Shown piece by piece: positions 8,738-19,200 of a stretch of 64,000 bases of DNA. Within the stretch, counting starts at the first letter, position 1; every line of letters begins with the position of its first letter. The notes under the pieces are model-generated. The model was not told the DNA's origin and did not search any database. It was given only the letters and a program-made list of their open reading frames with translations. A program made the translations under genes and the position numbers. Source of the stretch: Anaerolineales bacterium UBA6055 (GTDB taxonomy: Bacteria > Chloroflexota > Anaerolineae > Aggregatilineales > Phototrophicaceae); assembly GCA_002428985.1 (NCBI GenBank), contig DIYL01000015.1, forward strand, positions 124,001 to 188,000, read 5' to 3'.

Positions 8738-9829
8738 ATGAATATTGCTATCCTTGAGCCATATTATGGTGGTAGCCATAAAACATGGGCAGATGGATAC
8801 AAACAGTTTTCTACCCATAATATCAAACTTATCACGCTACCAGCACAATTCTGGAAATGGCGAATGCAAGGCGGTGCAATTAGTCTTGCACGTCTGCTAG
8901 ACTTCAAGCCTGATGTAATTCTAGCATCCAGTATGCTAGATTTATCTATTTTTCGGTCACTCACTTATAAGCAATTAGGTGATGTACCGATTGCCATGTA
9001 TTTTCATGAAAACCAGCTTTCATATCCGCAAAATCAACGACAGCATCATGGATGGCGATATGGATTTATCAACTACATTAGTGCTCTAGTCGCAGATGCA
9101 AATTTTTTCAATAGTCCTTATCACTTACAAGACTTTAGTGAACAGCTCTCCCGTTTATTGAAACACTTTGCTGATTATAATGAACTCCAGACGATAGATA
9201 CGATCCGTGATAAATCATCGGTTCTTACGGTAGGCATCAACTTTGCCCAGTTTGACAAATATCAAGTAAGCCAATCAGAAGACTCTCCCCCACTCATCGT
9301 TTGGAATCATCGTTGGGAAGAAGATAAAAACCCCAAACTATTTATCGACAGTATAATCGAATTACAGCGCTTAGGCTATGATTTTCGTGTAGCAATAACA
9401 GGTGAAAACTTTCAGCAAGAGCCAAAATTGTTCCAATATGCCCGAAATGAACTCAATCAAAAAATCGTACAACTGGGTTATGTTGACTCATTTGCAGACT
9501 ATGCACAACTCTTATGGGAGGCAGATTATGTTGTCAGCACTGCATATCAAGAGTTTTTTGGCATTTCAATTTGCGAAGGAATTTATTGTCAATGTATTCC
9601 GATTTTGCCACATAGGCTCAATTATCCTAATCTTGTCCCACAAGATGTTCATTCACAATGTCTCTATAAAAAAGACAAACTCACCGCCCTACTCAAACAC
9701 CATCTAGATGGAAAGCTACAAATTGACACAGCACCACTAAAAGCAAAAATCGCCCAATTTGATTGGACGATTGTAGCAATGCAATATGATACTGCATTAT
9801 CGGAACTTAGTCATCAATTTCATCAGTAG
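8738..9829 (+). CDS. tRNA-queuosine alpha-mannosyltransferase-like glycosyltransferase (GTDC1/DUF3524 family)
   Basis: The N-terminal signature is MNIAILEPYYGGSHKTW, followed by a WKWRM segment, then FHENQLSYP, and later GFINYISALVADANFFNS. These blocks mark the family of vertebrate GTDC1 (QTMAN), which transfers mannose to queuosine in tRNA-Asp. The C-terminal GT-B half has VDSFADYAQLLWEADYVVSTAYQEFFGISICEGIYC, the nucleotide-sugar site with the usual Glu. At 363 residues it is a full-length bacterial member. By analogy it would glycosylate queuosine-tRNA, but another acceptor cannot be excluded for bacterial homologues. It follows the BTAD regulator by 6 bases and overlaps the convergent gyrA-family gene by 23 bases. 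Confidence 0.85.
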   Translation: MNIAILEPYYGGSHKTWADGYKQFSTHNIKLITLPAQFWKWRMQGGAISLARLLDFKPDVILASSMLDLSIFRSLTYKQLGDVPIAMYFHENQLSYPQNQRQHHGWRYGFINYISALVADANFFNSPYHLQDFSEQLSRLLKHFADYNELQTIDTIRDKSSVLTVGINFAQFDKYQVSQSEDSPPLIVWNHRWEEDKNPKLFIDSIIELQRLGYDFRVAITGENFQQEPKLFQYARNELNQKIVQLGYVDSFADYAQLLWEADYVVSTAYQEFFGISICEGIYCQCIPILPHRLNYPNLVPQDVHSQCLYKKDKLTALLKHHLDGKLQIDTAPLKAKIAQFDWTIVAMQYDTALSELSHQFHQ

Positions 9830-12302
9830 CAACGTCTTCTTCGACGAACACATCCTCGATCGGCTCAGATGGATTTAAACGGGGTTGATAATTAACAACA
9901 GAAACGACCTCTTCGTTTTCACGTAATGAAATTACAAAATCACCACCTGCTCGTCCACGTTTAATCGTCTCAGCTAATCCTAGACGCATATATTTTGCCT
10001 TGTTTTTACTCGTTAACACCAAGACCGTATCATCTAGTTTCCCAACTGTGGCCGAAACAACTTCACGACTATCAGCAGGCAAGCGCATTGTAATCACACC
10101 GCTTCCTGCACGCCCTTGCGATGGATACTGATCCATGGGGGATGTTTTTGCAATACCATCATTTGTGATATTCCAAGTATAAAGACTGTCATCAGCCATA
10201 AATACACTCACAACCCGATCTTTATTGCCAACGAGTTTCACACCGCGAACCCCACCTGCAGAGATGCCTGTAGGACGAACATCGTCTTCACTAAATCTAA
10301 TAGCCTGCGCCATCGCTGTCGTAAGTACAATTTCATAATGACCTGTCGTGAATCCGGCATATATCATGGCATCGTCATTTGCAACTTTCATCACACTGAA
10401 TGCTTTAGACATCACACCAGGCAAATCTTCCAATTGCAGCCGTTTGACCTGTGCTTGTTCAGTCACGAACAGCATGTAACCATGATTTAGATTCATCGGT
10501 AGGCATTGTATCGCTACGATTGTCTCATCGGCATCAAGTGGGCATAAGTCGCTAAAGTGCATTCCATCGGTCAGCGTTTCGGCTTGAGGTAATTGTTGAA
10601 TCGGAATGGTAGCGCAGTTACCCTTATCAGTGAACAGATATAAAATCTCTGATGTAGACGTTGCTTGCATAAAACGTGGCGGTACTTTTGTTGATGTTGT
10701 TACATGAGGTGGTTCGTTGGTGAAAGTACGTGACAAATGACCTTTTACACTTAGCGCAGCCCATGTTTCTTCTTCTGGCATCAGGAAGTCTTCAGCTGTG
10801 ACAGCAGTTGCTTCACCGTCTACAATAATGCTACGGCGCTTGTCATTGTATTCATTTTTGACCAAAACAAGCTCTTCAGCGATAGTAATACGTTGTTTCT
10901 TAGGGCTTTCCAGAAGCTCTTCAAGCGATTTAATAAGTTTTATTTTTTCGTCGTATTCTTCTTTGATTTTCTTAATTTCTAATGATGCTAGACGACGCAA
11001 GGGCATATCTAAAATTGCCTGTGCCTGTATCTCACTGACTTTAAATTTCTTCATCAAATTGTTGCGTGCAGATTCTGTATTACGTGACCGACGAATCGTA
11101 TCGATAACTTCATCTAAGTTATCCAGCGCAATCAACAATCCTTCAAGGATATGGGCACGATCTCGTGCTTTTTCAAGATCATATAGACTACGCCGTTGAA
11201 TCACCTCAAGACGATGTTCCAAATAAACACGTAATGATTGTTTTAGCGTCAACAAACGAGGTTGATTATCGACCAATGCCAACATGATAATACCGAATGT
11301 CGCCTGCAATGGAGTCAACTTAAATAACTGTGCCATAACTTCAGTCGCATCCACACCACGTTGCAATTCGATTACGAGGCGAATTGGATTTTGCCGATCA
11401 GATTCATCCCGTAAATCCGCTAAGCCCTGCAGTTTTTCAGCATTCACAAGCGAAGCAATTCGTTCAATCAAGCTGGTCTTGTTCGTCTGATATGGCAACT
11501 CGCTGACAATAATGCGTGACTTACCCCGTCCCATATCTTCGATATGCACCTTAGCACGCATGGTTATTTTACCGCGCCCTGTCGCATAGGCAGAACGTAT
11601 CATATCGGTTTCACCACGCATCTTATACACAACACCGCCCGTAGGAAAATCCGGTCCTGTGATAAAATGCATTAGTTCTTCAACATCAATTTCTTCTATA
11701 CGTTCCCAATGACTGAGCATATAGACCAGTGCATCAATCACTTCCCCCAAGTTATGTGGTGGGATATTTGTAGACATACCAACTGCAATGCCCGACGCAC
11801 CATTAATCAGCATATTCGGTATAACCGACGGCAGTACTGCTGGTTCATTCAGTGTTCCATCGAAATTTTCGACGAAATCAACTGTATCTTTGTTTATATC
11901 AATCAGCAATTCATTGCCGATGTTCGCCATACGCGCTTCGGTATAGCGCATTGCAGCAGCACTATCGCCATCAACACTACCAAAATTACCTTGCCCGTCA
12001 ATCAACATATAACGCATTGAGAAATCTTGTGCCATGCGTACCATAGACTCGTAAACAGCTGCATCGCCATGTGGATGATACTTACCAAGCACTTCCCCAA
12101 CAATCCGTGCACTCTTCTTGTGCGAGCTCGCGGCATGAATACCCATATCATGCATAGCGTATAAAATACGACGATGCACAGGCTTTAATCCGTCGCGTGC
12201 ATCAGGTAATGCACGAGATACAATCACACTCATTGCATAATCAAGATATGCGTCGCGCATTTCACGCTCAATATTTACTTGATGGATAGAGCTATCAGTC
12301 AT
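9807..12302 (-). CDS. gyrA: DNA gyrase subunit A family protein lacking a canonical GyrA box
   Basis: This is the breakage-reunion subunit of a type IIA topoisomerase. The winged-helix core is clear: KPVHRRILYAM, GKYHPHGDAAVYESMVRMAQ, DGQGNFGS and AAMRYTEARM with the catalytic tyrosine. Tower, coiled-coil gate and a C-terminal beta-pinwheel follow (for example SVKGHLSR, FTDKGN, SKNKAKYMRL). The blade-1 position that carries QRRGGKG in true gyrases reads EPPHVTTSTKVPPRF here, so the wrapping motif is missing. The positions equivalent to E. coli Ser83 and Asp87 are Ala and Glu. I start at ATG 12302 (MTDSSIHQ), preceded by AAAGGA, rather than the upstream in-frame ATG. A second gyrA/parC paralogue elsewhere in the genome is likely. 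Confidence 0.92.
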   Translation of the reverse strand: MTDSSIHQVNIEREMRDAYLDYAMSVIVSRALPDARDGLKPVHRRILYAMHDMGIHAASSHKKSARIVGEVLGKYHPHGDAAVYESMVRMAQDFSMRYMLIDGQGNFGSVDGDSAAAMRYTEARMANIGNELLIDINKDTVDFVENFDGTLNEPAVLPSVIPNMLINGASGIAVGMSTNIPPHNLGEVIDALVYMLSHWERIEEIDVEELMHFITGPDFPTGGVVYKMRGETDMIRSAYATGRGKITMRAKVHIEDMGRGKSRIIVSELPYQTNKTSLIERIASLVNAEKLQGLADLRDESDRQNPIRLVIELQRGVDATEVMAQLFKLTPLQATFGIIMLALVDNQPRLLTLKQSLRVYLEHRLEVIQRRSLYDLEKARDRAHILEGLLIALDNLDEVIDTIRRSRNTESARNNLMKKFKVSEIQAQAILDMPLRRLASLEIKKIKEEYDEKIKLIKSLEELLESPKKQRITIAEELVLVKNEYNDKRRSIIVDGEATAVTAEDFLMPEEETWAALSVKGHLSRTFTNEPPHVTTSTKVPPRFMQATSTSEILYLFTDKGNCATIPIQQLPQAETLTDGMHFSDLCPLDADETIVAIQCLPMNLNHGYMLFVTEQAQVKRLQLEDLPGVMSKAFSVMKVANDDAMIYAGFTTGHYEIVLTTAMAQAIRFSEDDVRPTGISAGGVRGVKLVGNKDRVVSVFMADDSLYTWNITNDGIAKTSPMDQYPSQGRAGSGVITMRLPADSREVVSATVGKLDDTVLVLTSKNKAKYMRLGLAETIKRGRAGGDFVISLRENEEVVSVVNYQPRLNPSEPIEDVFVEEDVATDEIDD

Positions 12303-12405
12303 GGATGTTCCTTTATATGTCAAGAGCTATCTAGGTTGGGGTAAGCAACATGGCTACCATTGTAGATTGTAAAATCAAATTATGTCAAATTAAAACATTA
12401 GTTCT

Positions 12406-12414
12406 ATTATACCA
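12406..12414 (-). promoter_or_regulatory. Extended -10 promoter for the gyrA-family gene
   Basis: On the minus strand the sequence is TGGTATAAT, a TGn extension directly before a perfect TATAAT, about 105 bases upstream of the start codon. No convincing -35 box lies 17 bases upstream, as expected for an extended -10 promoter. On the plus strand TATAAT at 12446-12451 could serve the divergent lipoprotein gene. Confidence 0.5.
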
Positions 12415-12493
12415 CATTTTTAGAATTATACTCTTCCCCTACGCTTATAATCCATTATAGAAAGCTAAATTCCCCTGTGGTAGACTGCTACGC

Positions 12494-14068
12494 ATGATAC
12501 GAAAACATAAGACAACATTCCGCATTCCCGTATTTGTTATTGGTATCTTGCTAGTTATGGCAGGATGTTCCAATCAAACACCTGTACCCATTTTCGTCAC
12601 ACCTACAATGATGGCAACTATGTCGTCAACACCGGTTACGGTAGCTCAAGCAGTTGAAACGGATACAGATGTACCTATACCCACAGAAGAAGAAACAGTA
12701 CAACCAACGATTGAAAATATTACAGTCCCAACGGTTGTACCCAATCAACTACCCACACTAGTCGCAACATCTACCCTACCACCTACAGTAGAAGCTAGTG
12801 CAACCCCTGTACCTGATTTGCAACCTACTGATATTCCACCGACATTCGAAAATATAGAAGGTGGTGAATTTATCGGAGCAGTTATTGGTGAAGGGTACAC
12901 ACTACCACCAACCAGTACACCGCGCCCAACGCTTGCACCAACCAATACACCAACCTTTGTTGCCCCAACTCAAGCTCCTGATGCAGTTACAACAGCGATT
13001 CCAGTTGATACCGTTGGTTTAAATCGGGCAGAAATGGGCGTACAGCTGTATTACAACTTCGGCGTGTCGGATTGGGATCGGACCTTGCAACAAGTAAGTG
13101 AGCTACGTGTTGATTGGATTAAATTACAGGCAGCATGGAACTGGCTACAACCTGATAACCCCCAACAGTTCGATCAAAATTTCCGTCTCTTCCAGTTACA
13201 TGTGCAAGAAGCGAAAAAACGTGGTTTCAAAGTTATGCTCAGTGTTGTTAAAGCACCGGATTGGGCACGTAACGTTGACCGCAGCGAAGATGGGCCACCA
13301 GATGATTATAATCAGTTCTACGACTTCTTGAGGTTTTTGCTCGACCGCGTCGGCCCATCAGTTGATGCGATTGAAGTCTGGAATGAGCCAAACCTCCGTC
13401 GTGAATGGGCTGGTTCACAGCCATTCAACGGTGCATCTTATATGGAGATGTTTAGAGGCGCATACGATGTTATTCGAGCATATTCTAGCGATATGATTAT
13501 CATTACCGCAGGACTTGCACCGACAGGCAATACACCAAATATCTCAGTTAATGACCGAGATTATTTACAACAGATGTATAATGCTGGACTTGCTCAATAT
13601 CAGGACGTCGTCATTGGTATCCACCCATATAGCTGGGGTAACCCACCCGATTTTGTCTGTTGTAACAATGTAGACAATCAGGGATGGGACGACCGTCCAC
13701 AATTTTTCTTCCAAAATAATATTCAAGACTATCGTAATATCCTTGCAGCAAATGGACATAATGTTCAGATGTGGTCAACTGAATTCGGCTGGGCAACATG
13801 GCAGGACTATCCAAACCAACCGCCCGATGTATGGATGACATATAACTCACCGACTGACCAGATGAACTATACATTGCGTGCCTTCGAAATTGCTCAGGAA
13901 AGCTCTGATATTGGTTTGATGATTTTGTGGAATCTTAACTTCGCCAACGATGTCATCATTGATCAGCGCAGTGAATTAGCAGGTTATAGCCTCTTATATC
14001 CGTATTTTGATGGTAGCGATGGGGAACGTCGCCGTCCACTATACGGGGCATTAGCAAATCGCCCATAA
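12494..14068 (+). CDS. Lipoprotein with clan-A glycoside hydrolase-like (TIM-barrel) domain
   Basis: A lipoprotein signal peptide ends at the lipobox LVMAGC (Cys25). About 140 residues of Thr/Pro/Val-rich linker follow, then a barrel domain of about 350 residues. The barrel carries WNEPN with Glu298 as candidate acid/base and STEFGW with Glu430 as candidate nucleophile, the spacing and context of clan GH-A enzymes (cellulase/beta-xylosidase-like). It should act outside the cell, anchored to the membrane, on a polysaccharide or glycoside not identifiable here. The start is ATG 12494 with only a weak ribosome binding site. The next gene, a membrane glycosyltransferase, starts 14 bases downstream, so a joint role in extracellular glycans is plausible. 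Confidence 0.82.
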   Translation: MIRKHKTTFRIPVFVIGILLVMAGCSNQTPVPIFVTPTMMATMSSTPVTVAQAVETDTDVPIPTEEETVQPTIENITVPTVVPNQLPTLVATSTLPPTVEASATPVPDLQPTDIPPTFENIEGGEFIGAVIGEGYTLPPTSTPRPTLAPTNTPTFVAPTQAPDAVTTAIPVDTVGLNRAEMGVQLYYNFGVSDWDRTLQQVSELRVDWIKLQAAWNWLQPDNPQQFDQNFRLFQLHVQEAKKRGFKVMLSVVKAPDWARNVDRSEDGPPDDYNQFYDFLRFLLDRVGPSVDAIEVWNEPNLRREWAGSQPFNGASYMEMFRGAYDVIRAYSSDMIIITAGLAPTGNTPNISVNDRDYLQQMYNAGLAQYQDVVIGIHPYSWGNPPDFVCCNNVDNQGWDDRPQFFFQNNIQDYRNILAANGHNVQMWSTEFGWATWQDYPNQPPDVWMTYNSPTDQMNYTLRAFEIAQESSDIGLMILWNLNFANDVIIDQRSELAGYSLLYPYFDGSDGERRRPLYGALANRP

Positions 14069-14082
14069 TAAGCGATGTACCG

Positions 14083-16143
14083 ATGACTTTCAATCAACGC
14101 CTACTCATCGGGTTATTTATACTTCTCGTAGGGACATTCTTTCGATTATGGTTATTCGAAGAAGTCCCTCCCGGACTCCAACACGACGAAATCTTTAAAG
14201 CAGAAGAGGGTGTTCGCCTCATTGAACAAGGTGATTTTCGTCTTTTCTACCCTACAAATCAAGGACATGAAGGCGCATTTGTTTGGGTGCTGGGTATATC
14301 ATACGCCCTCTTCGGTATTAATCCGTTAATGATAAAGTATCCAGCATTTGTTTTCGGAATTCTCACGGTCGCACTCATATTTCGCTTTGGCTATCGTACC
14401 TATTCGCCTTATGTCGGTGTACTCGCAAGTGGTCTAACCGCTGTTTCCTTTTGGGCAGTATTTACATCACGTCTAGGATTACGTGCCGTTATGTTACCAG
14501 CTGTCGTTCTAGTCGTTCTGCTAGGGATTTCATATCTCCTGAGAAGAAAATATCATCGAGACAAAACCCTATGGCAAATAGCAGGATTAACAGGAATTGC
14601 GCTTGGTTTTGCGATTTATACATATACATCATCGTTTGCTTTGCATATCGCATTTGCTTTGTTTTTCGTCGGTTTAATAATCATCCAACGTCAAATTTTT
14701 ATGCGATTATGGCGAGAACTTCTCATTATCAGTATCGTCGGTGCATTATTGACACTTCCAATGGTCTATATCCGTCTGACGGATCCACAAGGTAGTAATC
14801 GCGCTGATAGCATAGCAACACCATTACAAGAAGCACAAGCAGGTAACCCTCAGCTCCTTCTCGATAATGCAGTTAAACTCACAGGTATGCCAGCATTCGT
14901 TGGCGATCCAACATGGCGGTACAACATACCGGGTCGTCCACTATTTATATTACCAATTGGTTTATTGGTGTACATGGGAATAAGTCTAGCATTTATCCAA
15001 CTACGAAAGCAACCGATCAATATCCTATTACTTGGATTAATCTTCATCGGTATCATCCCCAGTTTACTAACAGTGCTTGCACCCTCATTTCTACGAACAA
15101 TTGTGATCTTGCCATCTATCATGATAATGATCGGAATTGCAATCTCATTTTTCGCGCGCTTTGTTCCAAACAAAGCAGTTTGGTTGATTATCAGCGCAAT
15201 AATCAGCATAACAGCAATCGTTGATTATCAGGCCTATTTTGACACATGGACAACTGAAACCACAGTCAACCTGCCCTACCATGATGAACGTGAGCAAGGC
15301 GAAAAAGTGTATGAAATCTATCGAGATGACTTACAACAACTCTCTAACTACATCCGTCAACTTAACGAAACAATTGTATTTGTATCGACACCCAATCAAG
15401 AGTTAGACCCGCTCGTATTCAAATATTCTAGCTACATAGGGGATACCGAGTTTGTATTTTTCAACGCATTTGCCAATATTGTCTTGAGCGAAGATCCCAC
15501 ACTACTTTTTGTGTCACCACTATCCCCAATCTCCGAGAAACATCAACAATGGCTTACACCCGACTATGGGACAAATCACATCGACACCATTTACCGCCAA
15601 GATAATGAAATAGCATATGCAGTATATCGGGTCAGTGACACATCCCAAACCCTCACACAAACTTTGGATCGAATAGATAATCGTGATATTTTCATCAATA
15701 CAGATGAAGGGCAAAAACCTATTAAATTTCCAATTAATTTTGGTGATCTAGTATTATTGAGAGGTTTAGAGATTCCACGCGAAACAGTCTACAATGAAAA
15801 TGATGGTGTGAACAATCAGCTTTACCTTGAACCCTTGATTGAACCATCAGGTGCGACCTTGAGTATATTTATGCACCTCATCAAAGAAGACGGTCAGCAA
15901 CCAGTAGCCCAACGTGACTTATTAGGCATCACACCAGCCTACTGGCATCCGAATATTGTCTTCATACAGGATAATTTTGTACCATTCTGGAATCCAATCG
16001 AAACAGGCACATATCGTTTGGTGATGGGCGTGTATGATATACAAACGGGGATTCGCATACCTGTATTGGATGCTAATGGTGAGGTCTTAAGTGATCACAT
16101 TATATTAGGTGAAATCAACATTACACAAAGACAAGAGAATTAA
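14083..16143 (+). CDS. PMT/ArnT-like membrane glycosyltransferase (GT39/GT83-type fold)
   Basis: An N-terminal transmembrane segment is followed by the first periplasmic/extracytoplasmic loop with the acidic motif QHDEIFKAEEG, the position of the conserved catalytic Asp of lipid-linked-sugar transferases. About ten hydrophobic helices fill residues 1-395. The C-terminal 290 residues are soluble and probably outside the membrane. Such enzymes move a sugar from a polyprenyl-phosphate donor to protein, lipid or polymer. The acceptor is unknown. It is co-transcribed with the glycosidase-like lipoprotein. The stop codon abuts the terminator of the convergent rpoC. Confidence 0.75.
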   Translation: MTFNQRLLIGLFILLVGTFFRLWLFEEVPPGLQHDEIFKAEEGVRLIEQGDFRLFYPTNQGHEGAFVWVLGISYALFGINPLMIKYPAFVFGILTVALIFRFGYRTYSPYVGVLASGLTAVSFWAVFTSRLGLRAVMLPAVVLVVLLGISYLLRRKYHRDKTLWQIAGLTGIALGFAIYTYTSSFALHIAFALFFVGLIIIQRQIFMRLWRELLIISIVGALLTLPMVYIRLTDPQGSNRADSIATPLQEAQAGNPQLLLDNAVKLTGMPAFVGDPTWRYNIPGRPLFILPIGLLVYMGISLAFIQLRKQPINILLLGLIFIGIIPSLLTVLAPSFLRTIVILPSIMIMIGIAISFFARFVPNKAVWLIISAIISITAIVDYQAYFDTWTTETTVNLPYHDEREQGEKVYEIYRDDLQQLSNYIRQLNETIVFVSTPNQELDPLVFKYSSYIGDTEFVFFNAFANIVLSEDPTLLFVSPLSPISEKHQQWLTPDYGTNHIDTIYRQDNEIAYAVYRVSDTSQTLTQTLDRIDNRDIFINTDEGQKPIKFPINFGDLVLLRGLEIPRETVYNENDGVNNQLYLEPLIEPSGATLSIFMHLIKEDGQQPVAQRDLLGITPAYWHPNIVFIQDNFVPFWNPIETGTYRLVMGVYDIQTGIRIPVLDANGEVLSDHIILGEINITQRQEN

Positions 16144-16176
16144 AAAAACGCGAGACAGCTATTTTGCTATCCCGCG
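16142..16176 (-). terminator. Intrinsic terminator of rpoC
   Basis: On the minus strand an 11-bp stem (16166-16176 with 16149-16159, two G-U pairs) with a 6-base loop is followed by seven T residues (complement of 16142-16148). It begins about 37 bases past the rpoC stop. Confidence 0.85.
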
Positions 16177-16212
16177 CTTCTGTAAATTCGTCAGTTACAA
16201 TGTCTAATCTAA

Positions 16213-19200
16213 TTACAAATCAGACAAAATACTTTCGAAGTCGTCATTATCGCTCATCTCATCAAAGTCGAGAGCGGCTTGATCTTCTAGCGTTGCAGAT
16301 GGCGCAACTGCTTCACGATCTTGGTAGGCATGGAAACCTGTACCAGCCGGAATCAACTTACCGATAATCACATTTTCTTTCAAACCGTGCAGAGGGTCGA
16401 TCTGACCTTCGATTGCCGCACCTGCCAACACCTTGATCGTATGTTGGAAACTTGCCGCAGACAAGTAACTTTCGGTACTAAGTGCCGCTTTGGTAATACC
16501 AAGCAATACAGGTGAACCAGATGCAGGTTCTTGGTTTTGTTCAATTAGCTCTTCGTTGATGACTAAGAGTTTGAGTTGATCTATCAACTCACCTGGCAAC
16601 AAGTCACTATCACCACTCTTTGTGATCTGAACTTTACACATCATTTTGCGGATGACAGTTTCAAAGTGCTTATCAGCAATATTTACACCCTGACTACGAT
16701 ACACTTCTTGGATCTCGCCAAGGAGGTACAATTGTGTTGCGTTTGCACCGAGAACACGTAAGATACGATGTGGATTTTTCGAACCTTGTGTCAGTTGTTG
16801 ACCAGGTTTAACTTCCATACCATCATAAATTGTCTTCAGCAGACGAGCATTCGCTGGAATCTCGTAGTCATGTTCATCACGACGCTCAAAGCGTATGTAA
16901 ACGGTGTTGTCTTCAATATGGACGGTACCGCCCAATTTGGTTTTCAGTTCTTCATCGCCATTTACAGCGATAATAGCACCTTCTTTGACATCCTTACCAT
17001 CTTCGACTGTAATTTCCCAGCCACTTGGTAGTTCATGAGTTTCGTTAATGACTTCACTGTCGATGACACGTGCGATACGTGCACCATCTTCACGTTCTTG
17101 TAAACGGAGAATACCGCCTACGTCAGTCATTACGGATTCACCTTTTGGTTTCTTCCGTGCTTCGAAGAGCTCTTCAACACGAGGTAAACCACTGGTAATG
17201 TCACCACCAGATTTCGCTGTACCACCACTGTGGAAAGTACGCAATGTAAGCTGTGTACCCGGCTCACCGATGGATTGAGCAGCAATGATACCTACAGCTG
17301 AACCAATACCTACCATATCCCCAGATCCGAGATCGCGACCATAACACATCGCACACACACCGTGGATAAGCTTACAGGTTAGCGGGCTACGAACCTCAAT
17401 TTCTTCAATCGTTGAATTCTGGATGCGATCTGCAACATCTTCATCGATCATTTCGTCTTTATCAACAATCAAATCACCAGTTTCTGGCTCAAAGATTGCA
17501 CGAGCAGCAGTACGACCAACGATACGTTCAGCGACAGTCTGACCTGCTACATCATCGGCACGACGGATAACCAGACCTTGATATGGTGAGTCGCGGTGCT
17601 CTTTACAATCCCAACGATTTACAATCATATCTTGCGCAACATCAACAAGACGACGCGTTAGGTACCCAGCGTCAGCAGTACGCAACGCGGTATCAGCGAG
17701 ACCTTTACGCGCACCATGAGTTGAAATAAAGTACTCAAGTGCATTCAGACCTTCGCGGAAGTGACTACGAATCGGCAAGTCGATAATACGCCCCGACGGA
17801 TCAGCCATCAAACCACGCATACCAGCTAGCTGGGTAATCGGACCAAATCCACCTTTAGTTGAGCCAGAGATTGCCATAATAGCAATTGGTCCATAAGGAT
17901 CTAGCGTATCGCGAATACGATCTTGTAGATATTCTTTTGCACGGTTCCACTCATCAATCGTAATTTGATAACGTTCTTCTTCTGTCATCAAACCACGGCG
18001 GAAGTCACGTTCAGCGCGAGTTACAACTTCATCGGCCTGACGTAAAATTTCTGCACGTTCATCAGGAATTGTCAAATCGCTAACTGCAATTGTTGTACCT
18101 GAAATTGTCGCGTAGTGGAAACCATAGTTTTTGATCGCATCAACAACATCTGTTGTACGTTCACCACCAATGACTTGATAGGAACGAGCAACTAGTTTTT
18201 GCAGACCTTTTTTGCCAAGGGTCTCTTGGACAAAGCGCATTTCATCCGGCAAAATACGGTTGAAAATCGCACGTCCTACAGTACAAATTTCTGGTTCTTC
18301 TTGTGGGCTACGGTCATCATAGATGTTACCCAACAAAATTGGCGTATGCAGATTAACCTTGCCGATGCGATAGAGATATTCGACCTCATCCATATCCACA
18401 ACAACACGGCGTTCATGCAGATTTGTGATTTCGAGTTGATCTTCCAACCCATGTTTACGCATATAAATACGCATTTCATAAGCATTCGCCAACATACAAT
18501 CGACATCACCGTCCAAAACAGCTTTTACTGTGCGGTCAATAGCTGTCTCAACAACTTTAGGGCGACCATTTTCATCAGGCTCTGTTCTATCCAAATACAA
18601 TTCGCTGTTAGGAATTGGGCGAAATTGTGAATAGTAGTAACCATTAGAACGGAATGCGATACCAACTTTTTGATCAGTATTGTAAAGGGATTTTTCCGAG
18701 CGGAAGTCATCAGCACGGTCTTTACGTGCGACAATCTCAACGGTCGGATCCATTGTCAGGTAGTAGTTACCCAAGACCATATCTTTTGATGGGCCAACAA
18801 TTGGCATACCATCAGATGGCTTGAGCAAGTTACGCGTACTCAACATCAGTTCACGAGCTTCTTTTACAGCGCGCTCACTCAACGGTACGTGTACCGCCAT
18901 CTGGTCACCATCAAAATCAGCATTAAATGCAGAACACACAAGTGGGTGAATCTGAATTGCTTTACCTTCAACCAACTGTGGTTCAAATGCCTGAATACCC
19001 AAGCGGTGGAGTGTTGGTGCACGGTTCAGCAATACAGGTCGTTCTTTGATAACTTCTTCAAGAACTTCCCAGACTTCTGGTTTTTCACGCTCGATGATGC
19101 GTTTTGCACCTTTAACGTTGCTGGCATAGTTGTATTTTACCAAACGGCTAATCACAAATGGGCGATAGAGCTCGAGTGCCATTACCTTTGGTAGACCACA

